Shown piece after piece: positions 47,403-54,939 of a DNA stretch of 64,000 nucleotides. The position numbers and the translations under genes were made by a program. Within the stretch, counting starts at the first letter, position 1. Each line of letters starts with the position of its first letter. The notes below the pieces were generated by a model. The model ran no database searches and had not been told where the DNA came from. It was given only the letters and a program-made list of their open reading frames with translations. The stretch comes from Weissella confusa (GTDB lineage Bacteria > Bacillota > Bacilli > Lactobacillales > Lactobacillaceae), in the NCBI RefSeq assembly GCF_004766315.1, contig NZ_PVSN01000026.1, positions 48,396 to 112,395 of the forward strand. The letters are read 5' to 3'.

Positions 47403-48548
47403 ATGAGCAACAACCAAAAACACCGGTCGATTTTGTATCGCTGGCTGTTAGATAATAAAATCATTTCAACGATGCTGGTTATTTTGCTGACGTTGGCCAT
47501 TATTTATATGTTGAAGAAGGTTGATTTCATCTTTGCGCCAGTCGCTGGCTTGTTCGGCGCAGTGGGGGCACCGATTATTATCGCGGGTGTCTTTTACTAC
47601 TTGCTAAATCCGATGGTTGATTGGGCCGAGCGCCGTTTTAAGTTGCATCGTGCCGTAACGATTACGATTCAATTCGTTGTCTTGGCGCTGTTAATTATTT
47701 GGGGATTGGCTGTATTCATTCCGTGGATTACGGATCAGGTTGCTGGATTGATTAAGCACTGGCCAGAATACTGGCGTAGCATTGTTAAGACTGTTGATAA
47801 TTTGACGTCAGACAAGCGATTCATGTCGGTCAATAAGTGGTTTAACGAGACGAATAATGACTTGACGACCTGGCTCAAAAACTACTCAGCTGAGTATGCA
47901 AGCAAGGGAATCAAGGGGGTTTCTTCAGTTGTCGGGACAGTAACGACGGTTGTCATAACCTTGTTGACGTTCCCGTTCATGTTGTTCTACTTATTGAAGG
48001 ATGGTCACCAAATGCCAGGCTACATGGCGAAGTTTTTGCCACCGCAGGCACGACCATCATTCCTTGAAACGATTGGTGAAATTAACAACCAAATTTCAAA
48101 CTACATCCGTGGTCAATTGTCAGTTGCTTTTGCCGTTATGGTGATGTTCGCGATTGGCTATACCATCATTGGTTTGCCATATGGCTGGTTGATTGCGATT
48201 GTTGCTGGTGTGCTAAATTTGATTCCATTCTTAGGATCATTTTTGGCAATGGTGCCAGCAGTTGTCGTGGGACTATTCGTCTCACCAATGATGCTAGTTT
48301 CAGTACTAGTGGTCTTTATGATCGAACAGACGTTGGAAGGCCGACTCATTACGCCAAAGCTGCTCGGTAATTCGTTGCAGATTCACCCAGTAACAGTTTT
48401 GGTTATCTTGTTGTCAGCCGGAAATATTTTCGGTTTAGTGGGCGTTATTTTCGGAATTCCAGGGTATGCCATCCTAAAGGTTTTGTTGTACCGTTTGTAT
48501 AAGTGGTGGCAAGAAAACTCAGGTCTATTTACGGAAGAAAACGAGTAA
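47403..48548 (+). CDS. AI-2E family transporter
   Basis: A 381-residue membrane protein of the PerM/AI-2E (UPF0118) family with about eight helices: two N-terminal (LVILLTLAIIYML; PIIIAGVFYYLLNPMVDW), a long extracytoplasmic loop (about 120-185), and a C-terminal block with the family motif PYGWLIAIVAGVLNLIPFLG and EGRLITPKLLGNSLQIHP. Despite the name, substrates differ between members (autoinducer export, sodium/proton exchange), so none is assigned. RBS gggggata precedes the ATG. Single gene. Confidence 0.92.
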   Translation: MSNNQKHRSILYRWLLDNKIISTMLVILLTLAIIYMLKKVDFIFAPVAGLFGAVGAPIIIAGVFYYLLNPMVDWAERRFKLHRAVTITIQFVVLALLIIWGLAVFIPWITDQVAGLIKHWPEYWRSIVKTVDNLTSDKRFMSVNKWFNETNNDLTTWLKNYSAEYASKGIKGVSSVVGTVTTVVITLLTFPFMLFYLLKDGHQMPGYMAKFLPPQARPSFLETIGEINNQISNYIRGQLSVAFAVMVMFAIGYTIIGLPYGWLIAIVAGVLNLIPFLGSFLAMVPAVVVGLFVSPMMLVSVLVVFMIEQTLEGRLITPKLLGNSLQIHPVTVLVILLSAGNIFGLVGVIFGIPGYAILKVLLYRLYKWWQENSGLFTEENE

Positions 48549-48568
48549 AGCATTTAATAAGGTTTGCT

Positions 48569-48613
48569 AAGTATAGCGTGGTCAGTTATCAGACCATGCT
48601 ATACTTATTTTTG
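48569..48613 (+). terminator. Terminator after AI-2E family gene
   Basis: 15-bp stem aagtatagcgtggtc / gaccatgctatactt (one G-U), loop agttatca, then ATTTTTG. Confidence 0.9.
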
Positions 48614-48632
48614 TATGCAATTAAACGCGTTG

Positions 48633-48650
48633 GGGGAGGGGAGCCTCCCC
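48633..48650 (+). promoter_or_regulatory. GC-only hairpin in trmL leader with GGAG loop
   Basis: Perfect 7-bp stem ggggagg / cctcccc around a GGAG loop, ending 16 bases before the trmL ATG. No T run follows, so it is not a terminator. The loop could mimic or compete with the true RBS (taggag) just downstream. Confidence 0.5.
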
Positions 48651-48666
48651 GGAATAGGAGATAATC

Positions 48667-49182
48667 ATGAGCACGAATCACATCGTATTATTTGAGCCAT
48701 TGATGCCAGCAAATACTGGAAACATTGCCCGTACTGCAACAGGAACTAACACGAAGCTTCACTTGATTGAACCTTTGGGATTCAAGTTGGACGACAAGCA
48801 CGTTAAGCGCGCTGGATTGGACTACTGGGATACAGTTGATATTACAATTCACGAAAACTTGCCAGCCTTTATGGCCAGCTTGAAGGAGACGGACGAATTG
48901 TTCTTGATTTCAAAGTTCGCACCACGTGCTTATCACGAGGCTGATTACACAAACCCTGATCACGATTACTACTTCTTGTTTGGTAAGGAAACGACTGGTT
49001 TGCCAGAGCCATTCATGAAGCAACACCCTGAAAAGGCATTGCGTATCCCACAAAACGATGACCACATTCGTTCATTGAACTTGTCAAACACAGCCGCTAT
49101 CGTTATCTACGAAACGTTGTGCCAACAAGGGTTCCCAAACCTAGATTTGGCTCACGAATACGACTACGATAAGTTGAAGTAA
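48667..49182 (+). CDS. trmL: tRNA (cytidine(34)-2'-O)-methyltransferase TrmL
   Basis: SPOUT-class enzyme that 2'-O-methylates the wobble nucleotide of leucine tRNAs. 171 residues, normal length. The trefoil-knot motifs are visible: NTGNIARTATGTNTKLHLI (motif 1), FLFGKETTGLPEPF (motif 2) and IRSLNLSNTAAIVIYETL (motif 3). RBS taggag is 8 bases before the ATG. The leader carries the unusual hairpin at 48633-48650. Single gene upstream of ftsK. Confidence 0.95.
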   Translation: MSTNHIVLFEPLMPANTGNIARTATGTNTKLHLIEPLGFKLDDKHVKRAGLDYWDTVDITIHENLPAFMASLKETDELFLISKFAPRAYHEADYTNPDHDYYFLFGKETTGLPEPFMKQHPEKALRIPQNDDHIRSLNLSNTAAIVIYETLCQQGFPNLDLAHEYDYDKLK

Positions 49183-49223
49183 AAAATAAATGAGCGTTTA
49201 TTCACTTAAGAAAGGAGATTAAT

Positions 49224-51998
49224 ATGGCGGCGACAGCAAAAAAGCGTCCGACTACCAAGCGTAAAACAACGCCGAAAAAGTCGACGTCTGCCAAAAAGAA
49301 AAAAGCAGCCCAACAGAATTGGTGGCTGGAACGTGGGCCACAACTTATTGGCCTATTTGCAACCATTATGACTGTGATTGCCATTGCCAAGGTTGGATTA
49401 GTTGGTAAGTTTTTGGCCAATATTATTCGCCTTGTAGTAGGTGGCTCTTATCAATTCCTGTTAGTGGTGCTTTTAATTCCACTACTCGTGGTTGTTGCTT
49501 ACGGCCAATGGCCAAAGCGCTTTAAGTGGCAACAATATGTTGGTTTTACCCTCTTTTATGTGGGTATCATGTTGGTTGGTTCCATCTTGCTTTTCGATAA
49601 GATGAATGTGCATGAAGCGTATGCACAAACCATTCAAACGTTAATCAATCAAGATATGAACAACAAGGCAGTCACAACCCCGGTTGGTGGTGGCTTAATT
49701 GGTGCCATGCTTTACAGTGGTACATACATGGCAATGGCTGATTTTGGTTCATGGCTAGTGGCAGTTATTCTATTGATTGCTGGACCAGTGATGTTCTTCA
49801 ATTTGCCAATTCGCGATGTCTTTGACAACTTCTTTAACTTGGCTGAAGGTGCGGGTGATTTGGTTCAAACGCAAGCTTCAACAGCCCATGAAAAAGTGAC
49901 TGAATCAATTGAAAGTTTCCGTGTCCGTCAAAAGTCGGCTATGCAAGATTTCTTCAATGAAGATCCGTTCGCCTCAGAAGCGGAACGTGCCGCAAATATG
50001 ATTGATGGCTTACCTGATGCTTCTGTGTCAAACGATGCACCAATCAAATCAAAGAAGGCTAAGACACCTACGGCAGTTGTGGATGCTGAACCTGAAGTAG
50101 ACGCAACGGCCACTGAATTCGTGATGCCAGAAATTGTGGCACCGGCACCGTTCAAGCCGGAAGCACCAGTTGATGAGGCGACATTTGCGGCTGCAGAACC
50201 AGTGACAAATGAGTTCACACCGCTACCAAGCGAAGATGAAGAACCAGTTGAAATGGCGTATGATCCAAGTTTTAATCCAGATGAGGTTATTCAAGCGCAA
50301 GATGCTGCGATTGAGCCGGTAGTGTATGGCGAGGACTTGCCAGATGACGAACTGTTACCTGGTCAAGATGTACCGTTGACGCACGCTGATATTCTTGGTC
50401 ACAATGACGCGCAAACGTCACCAAAGACAACGGCGCACCAATCAAACGTAGGTCACGTTGAACCGTCAACGGTTTCAGAACCAACGGCTGATGTCGATGC
50501 CTCTGGCTTGGGAACGTTGATTGATGATAAGGATTACGTTTTGCCAACGACTGATTTGTTACAACACATCGGTTCAACTGACCAGTCAGCTGAGCGCGAT
50601 GCGTTGAACGATAAGGCCCGTATCTTGCACGAAACATTGAAGAGCTTTAACATCAATGCGACGGTTGAAAAGGTGGTCCTTGGGCCAACCGTTACGCAAT
50701 ACGAAATTAAGCCAGCAGTTGGGGTGAAGGTATCAAAGATTCAAAACCTTGCTGATGATTTGGCGTTGGCGTTGGCTGCTAAGTCATTGCGTATCGAAGC
50801 ACCAATTCCTGGTAAAAACGTCGTCGGAATCGAAGTCGCTAATGATCAACAAGCGACAGTTGGTTTCCGAGACATGGTTGAAGAAGCTGGTATCGATACC
50901 ACGAAGCCATTGGTTGTGCCAATTGGTCGTGGTGTTACAAGCGGTGTTGTGAAGCTTGATTTGACGAAGATGCCGCACTTGCTGATTGCTGGTTCAACTG
51001 GTTCAGGTAAGTCAGTTGCCATCAACGGTATTTTGGCGTCAATTCTGTTACAGGCCAAGCCATCGCAAGTTCGCTTGATGTTGGTTGACCCAAAGAAGGT
51101 GGAATTGTCAGTTTATAACGATATTCCACACTTGATTACACCGGTTATCTCAGACCCAAAGAAGGCGTCACTTGGCTTGAAGAAGGTTGTCGCTGAAATG
51201 GATCGTCGTTTTAAGTTGCTGGCCGATGAAGGGGTACGTAACATTGATGGTTACAACCGCTTAGTCGAAAAGCGTAATGCAGCTGATCCAAGTACGGTGC
51301 TTCAAAAGATGCCATACTTGGTTGTCATTATTGACGAGTTGGCTGACTTGATGATGACGTCAGCCGTTTCTGGTGACGTTGAAAATTCAATTGTGCGTAT
51401 TGCGCAATTGGGTCGTGCCGCTGGTATCCACATGATTGTTGCTACACAGCGTCCGTCTGTTGATATCATCACCGGGTTGATTAAGGCGAACGTGCCATCA
51501 CGAATGGCGTTTGCCGTCTCATCTGGTGTTGATTCACGTACGATTTTGGATAGTAACGGTGCCGAGAAGCTCTTGGGTCGTGGTGATATGCTGTTCGCCC
51601 CAATTGGTTCAAACGGGCCACAACGTGTTCAAGGTGCCTTCTTGACCGACGAAGACGTTGAGTCATTGACGGACTTCATCAAGAATCAAGGTGAAGCGCA
51701 ATATGATAAGAGCATGGAAGTATCTGACGAAGAAGTGAACGCGATTGATAATCCTGGTTCAGAAGGTGATGAGCTAGATGAACGTTGGGATGACGTGCTT
51801 GAATTTATCTTGCGCGCTGGTGGTGCCTCAACATCATCAATTCAACGCCACTTTGGTATGGGGTATAACCGTGCCGGTCGTATCATGGATGCGCTAACGG
51901 ATCGTGGCTTGATTGGTGAACAAAATGGATCTAAGCCACGTGAGTTGAAGTTTACACCCGAAATGCTTGACCGTTTCCGCCGTGAAGCACTAACATAA
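49224..51998 (+). CDS. ftsK: DNA translocase FtsK/SpoIIIE
   Basis: Septal DNA pump that clears chromosome termini during division. 924 residues. The cytoplasmic N-terminus is very Lys/Thr-rich (about residues 1-30); four to five membrane helices follow (35-195), then an acidic Pro/Glu-rich linker (about 240-430). The motor has Walker A in AGSTGSGKSVAINGI, Walker B in LVVIIDELADLMM, and GRAAGIHMIVATQRPSVDII. A C-terminal gamma winged helix (IQRHFGMGYNRAGRIMDAL) reads polar DNA sequences. RBS aaaggag lies 8 bases upstream. Short 94-codon gene downstream may be co-transcribed. Confidence 0.96.
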   Translation: MAATAKKRPTTKRKTTPKKSTSAKKKKAAQQNWWLERGPQLIGLFATIMTVIAIAKVGLVGKFLANIIRLVVGGSYQFLLVVLLIPLLVVVAYGQWPKRFKWQQYVGFTLFYVGIMLVGSILLFDKMNVHEAYAQTIQTLINQDMNNKAVTTPVGGGLIGAMLYSGTYMAMADFGSWLVAVILLIAGPVMFFNLPIRDVFDNFFNLAEGAGDLVQTQASTAHEKVTESIESFRVRQKSAMQDFFNEDPFASEAERAANMIDGLPDASVSNDAPIKSKKAKTPTAVVDAEPEVDATATEFVMPEIVAPAPFKPEAPVDEATFAAAEPVTNEFTPLPSEDEEPVEMAYDPSFNPDEVIQAQDAAIEPVVYGEDLPDDELLPGQDVPLTHADILGHNDAQTSPKTTAHQSNVGHVEPSTVSEPTADVDASGLGTLIDDKDYVLPTTDLLQHIGSTDQSAERDALNDKARILHETLKSFNINATVEKVVLGPTVTQYEIKPAVGVKVSKIQNLADDLALALAAKSLRIEAPIPGKNVVGIEVANDQQATVGFRDMVEEAGIDTTKPLVVPIGRGVTSGVVKLDLTKMPHLLIAGSTGSGKSVAINGILASILLQAKPSQVRLMLVDPKKVELSVYNDIPHLITPVISDPKKASLGLKKVVAEMDRRFKLLADEGVRNIDGYNRLVEKRNAADPSTVLQKMPYLVVIIDELADLMMTSAVSGDVENSIVRIAQLGRAAGIHMIVATQRPSVDIITGLIKANVPSRMAFAVSSGVDSRTILDSNGAEKLLGRGDMLFAPIGSNGPQRVQGAFLTDEDVESLTDFIKNQGEAQYDKSMEVSDEEVNAIDNPGSEGDELDERWDDVLEFILRAGGASTSSIQRHFGMGYNRAGRIMDALTDRGLIGEQNGSKPRELKFTPEMLDRFRREALT

Positions 51999-52030
51999 CG
52001 CATACGATTAAATGAGATGGAGGCCGTCAG

Positions 52031-52315
52031 ATGATTCGTTATGATTTAACAAATCCAGCAACGGACGTCGAATTGGTGGCGATGTATCGCGCCGATTTTG
52101 ATGTCGATGTTGGTCGTCTATACACGTATGTGCCAGAGATTAAGGGATTCCAATTGCACTACGACCACGACGTTGTGTTGTCACCAGCAGAGATGCGTGA
52201 TGATGACGACGTTCGTTTCTACTTGCAAGTCCATGGTCAAAACCCAACTGGACGCGCACGTATGGCAAATATTGATTTCCAACTTGTGCAACGAGATGAA
52301 ATTAACTGGGCATAA
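52031..52315 (+). CDS. Hypothetical protein, 94 residues
   Basis: I do not recognise this family. It is a small soluble acidic protein (MIRYDLTNPATDVELVAMY start, FYLQVHGQNPTGRARMANID later) with alternating beta/alpha character and no signal peptide or membrane helix. RBS atggagg is 8 bases upstream. It lies 32 bases after ftsK and before a strong terminator, so it is probably the last gene of the ftsK transcript. Codon use matches the core genes. Confidence 0.72.
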   Translation: MIRYDLTNPATDVELVAMYRADFDVDVGRLYTYVPEIKGFQLHYDHDVVLSPAEMRDDDDVRFYLQVHGQNPTGRARMANIDFQLVQRDEINWA

Positions 52316-52325
52316 TGCCTAATGC

Positions 52326-52361
52326 AGGACGCATTCCTTTCGGGGGATGCGTCCTTTTTTG
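52326..52361 (+). terminator. Terminator after ftsK and 94-codon gene
   Basis: Stem aggacgcattcc / ggatgcgtcct, loop tttcggg, then TTTTTT. Confidence 0.9.
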
Positions 52362-52472
52362 TTATGCGGGCTGTGACAGTATTTTTCTAACAAATGAATA
52401 AAGTTTATACAATTATTCATATGGCTTGGGTACAATGGTATTAACATGTCAGATAAATAGGGAGTAGCTTAC

Positions 52473-53375
52473 ATGATTGAATTAAAAAACCTGAACAAGC
52501 AGTTTGGTGACAAACTAGCAGTTCAGGATATGAATATGGTTATCAACCCGGGCGAGGTTATGGGGTTGATTGGTCAAAACGGTGCGGGTAAAACGACGAC
52601 GTTCCGCATGATTCTAGATTTTATCGAACCAACGAGTGGTGAAATTGCTTGGGATGGACATAAGATTACATCAGCCGATAAGCAACGCATTGGCTTCTTG
52701 CCTGAGGAACGTGGGCTGTACCAAAAGCTAACGATTGAAGAACAAGTGATGTACTTTGCTGAATTGCACGGCATGAAGCGTGCTGATGCGAAGGTCTCTT
52801 TGCAAGATTGGATGAAGCGTTTGGATGTCGTTGGTAAGACGACTGACAAAGTCCAAAAGCTCTCTAAGGGTAACGCACAAAAGGTTCAACTGATTTCGAC
52901 AGTTATTTTCCACCCAGAATTTTTGATTTTGGATGAGCCGTTCACGGGGCTAGATCCGGTGAATACGGAATTGATGATGAATGAAATTAAGCGTTTGAAG
53001 CAAGATGGCGCAATGATTATTTTCAGTTCTCACAATATGTCGGGGGTTGAAAAGCTGTCAGATCACCTCACGATGTTGCGTCATGGTGAAACGGTTTTGA
53101 GCGGTGCGACAACGGAAATTCGTGAATCATTCGGGCGTACGGAGATTTACATTGAGTCACCAGTGGCAGATGCTGATTTGTTGGCCATTGATGGCGTGGT
53201 GTCGGTTGAACCACAAGGGATTGGTCGTCAAGTGCGTTTGGCGAACGCTGAAGTTGGACGCCAAGTCTTTAGCACTGTGGCGCAAGATGGTTATGTGCCA
53301 GTGTTTGCCCAAACAGCGCCAACGCTGGATGAAATTTTCCGTCGTGAAGTGCAAGGAGGTGGCGTAAATGACTAG
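52473..53375 (+). CDS. ABC transporter ATP-binding protein (NatA/YhaQ-like)
   Basis: A 300-residue ATPase of an ABC-2 type exporter. Walker A GQNGAGKTTTFRMIL, Q-loop region, an unusual signature LSKGNAQKVQLIST (in place of LSGGQ; this KGN form is typical of the NatA/YhaQ subfamily), Walker B FLILDEPFTGLDP and H-loop SSHNM. A C-terminal DUF4162-like domain follows (about 220-295). RBS taggg is upstream. Its end overlaps the permease start by 8 bases. The subfamily exports sodium or unidentified substrates. Confidence 0.93.
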   Translation: MIELKNLNKQFGDKLAVQDMNMVINPGEVMGLIGQNGAGKTTTFRMILDFIEPTSGEIAWDGHKITSADKQRIGFLPEERGLYQKLTIEEQVMYFAELHGMKRADAKVSLQDWMKRLDVVGKTTDKVQKLSKGNAQKVQLISTVIFHPEFLILDEPFTGLDPVNTELMMNEIKRLKQDGAMIIFSSHNMSGVEKLSDHLTMLRHGETVLSGATTEIRESFGRTEIYIESPVADADLLAIDGVVSVEPQGIGRQVRLANAEVGRQVFSTVAQDGYVPVFAQTAPTLDEIFRREVQGGGVND

Positions 53376-54612
53376 TCGACAATTATTCTTAGTGGCTCGC
53401 CAAACCTACCTGACGCGTATTAAGTCCTTTGGTTATTGGGCATTGGTCTTGGCGCCAGTATTGATTGTGGGTGTTATCGCAGGTATCACCTTTATCATCA
53501 CAGCCACGCAAAGTCATAAGATGCCGGTTGTCGGAGTGGTTAACCAACCAGCGCTAACGACGTATTTGAAAAAGACTGATGGTTTCGATGCCAAGGTGAA
53601 GACAGTTACGTCTGAAAAGCAAGCTAAGACCGATTTGCGCAAAGGTAAGTTGGATGCCTATTTGAAGGAAACTGGCGAGTCCAAGTTCCAATTGGTTGCG
53701 TCAGCGGACGGTGAATCAGTTTCAGAAACGAAGCTGAAAGCCAACTTGACGAGTTTTTCAATGTTGAATACGGCAGCTGAAATTAACCTATCAGGTGCGG
53801 ACTTGCAAAAGTTGATGACGCCACCGGTTTTGAAGACGACGACGCAAAGTGACAAGGGGCAATCAGCAGGTGGTGCGGTAGCCAATTCGGCTAACACGGC
53901 TTTGGCATCGGCCATTGGTATCTTGATTTTCGTGTTCTTGACGTCATACATCAGTATGATTGCGCAAGAGATTGCCAATGAGAAGTCATCACGTATCATG
54001 GAAATTTTGTTGGCTGCGACATCGCCAGCTGTGCAATTCTTTGGTAAGTTGAGCGGTATTGCTGGTTTGGCGTTGACGCACGGTTTGCTGTACGTGATTG
54101 CTGGTTTGTTGGTTAACATCTTTGCGCCGCACTACAAGTACTTGAAGATGATCAAGGAGTTGTTGGCCGGTGTTGATGCTGGCTTTGCCATTATGACCTT
54201 GCTAATCGCACTGGTTGCCATCTTCATGTACATGGTGCTAACAGCGATTGTTGCCGCGATGGTCAATGACTTGAGTCAGGTGCAACAAGCAGTAGCGCCA
54301 ATCACATACTTGGCGATGATTGGTTATGTGCTAACGTTTACGTTGTCAGGTCAACCAAACAATACGTTCTTGAACATCTTGTCATATGTGCCGTTCATCT
54401 CACAAACACTAATGCCGGCCCGTCTTGGGTTGCAATATGCAACGATGGGGGATGCCGCGATTGCGTTGGTGCTTGAAGTGATTGTGTTGGTATTCATCAG
54501 CATGTTCGGCTTGCGTGTTTACAAGCGCAACGTGTTGACGTACAACGACGGTAATATCACGAAGGCTGCTTTGGCTAGTCTGAAGGGCTTGTTCGTTAAA
54601 ACTAAAGACTAA
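53368..54612 (+). CDS. ABC-2 type permease (NatB/YhaP-like)
   Basis: A 414-residue membrane partner of the preceding ATPase. One N-terminal helix (FGYWALVLAPVLIVGVIAGI), an extracytoplasmic domain of about 130 residues, then five or six helices (AIGILIFVFLTSYISMIAQE; KSSRIMEILLAATSPAVQFF, the family coupling region; LTFTLSGQPNNTFLNILSYV). The ATG overlaps the ATPase gene by 8 bases with aaggaggtgg as RBS, so translation is coupled. The two proteins form the full exporter; substrate unknown. Confidence 0.93.
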   Translation: MTSRQLFLVARQTYLTRIKSFGYWALVLAPVLIVGVIAGITFIITATQSHKMPVVGVVNQPALTTYLKKTDGFDAKVKTVTSEKQAKTDLRKGKLDAYLKETGESKFQLVASADGESVSETKLKANLTSFSMLNTAAEINLSGADLQKLMTPPVLKTTTQSDKGQSAGGAVANSANTALASAIGILIFVFLTSYISMIAQEIANEKSSRIMEILLAATSPAVQFFGKLSGIAGLALTHGLLYVIAGLLVNIFAPHYKYLKMIKELLAGVDAGFAIMTLLIALVAIFMYMVLTAIVAAMVNDLSQVQQAVAPITYLAMIGYVLTFTLSGQPNNTFLNILSYVPFISQTLMPARLGLQYATMGDAAIALVLEVIVLVFISMFGLRVYKRNVLTYNDGNITKAALASLKGLFVKTKD

Positions 54613-54615
54613 ACA

Positions 54616-54650
54616 AAAAACGTCGACCGATTATGGTCGACGTTTTTTCG
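54616..54650. terminator. Bidirectional terminator between ABC operon and small minus-strand gene
   Basis: Stem aaaacgtcgacc / ggtcgacgtttt, loop gattat, with A and T runs on either side. It serves convergent genes from both directions. Confidence 0.9.
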
Positions 54651-54658
54651 TGAGCAGA

Positions 54659-54790
54659 TTATTGCTTCAATTGCTCTTCTTCCTTCTTACCCAAGAAACG
54701 ATCCTTTTGATCATACTTAACTTCGGGCATAACGAACAAGTCATCAAATTGCTTGCTCAATTCATCCGTACGCTTAGTTTGCAATGGCAT
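54659..54790 (-). CDS. Small charged protein, 43 residues
   Basis: On the minus strand an ATG at 54790 with gggggaa 6 bases upstream opens a 43-codon frame: MPLQTKRTDELSKQFDDLFV, then MPEVKYDQKDRFLGKK and a Glu/Gln/Lys-rich end. A second ATG (54805) precedes the RBS. A promoter with extended -10 (TGG-TATACT, 54823-54831) lies upstream and a bidirectional terminator downstream, so it has all the parts of a gene. The pattern K-R-x-D-E-L-x-K-x-F-D-x-x-F resembles a conserved tiny protein family of lactic acid bacteria (SPJ_0845-like), a tentative match. Confidence 0.65.
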   Translation of the reverse strand: MPLQTKRTDELSKQFDDLFVMPEVKYDQKDRFLGKKEEEQLKQ

Positions 54791-54822
54791 TTGGCTTTCC
54801 CCCATCAAATATTCTTACCAAT

Positions 54823-54831
54823 AGTATACCA
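54823..54831 (-). promoter_or_regulatory. Extended -10 promoter of small minus-strand gene
   Basis: Minus strand reads TGGTATACT, an extended -10 element. A TTGACG lies 22 bases further upstream, too far for a normal -35, so the extended element probably dominates. Confidence 0.55.
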
Positions 54832-54887
54832 CGTTTACCTAGGGTGCTGTCGTCAAAATAAATTCATTTTTTTCCGTCATAAGGGCG

Positions 54888-54920
54888 TCACTTTTGTTTA
54901 TGATGAAGGGGCAAAAGTGA
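54888..54920 (+). promoter_or_regulatory. Perfect 9-bp inverted repeat upstream of GH120 gene
   Basis: TCACTTTTG (54888-54896) and CAAAAGTGA (54912-54920) are exact complements separated by 15 bases, so the half-site centres lie 24 bp apart. It ends 19 bases before the ATG. A repressor operator or a leader hairpin are both possible; it does not match the usual XylR or cre consensus by eye. Confidence 0.5.
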
Positions 54921-54939
54921 TTTCATGGGGGTAGGAAAA

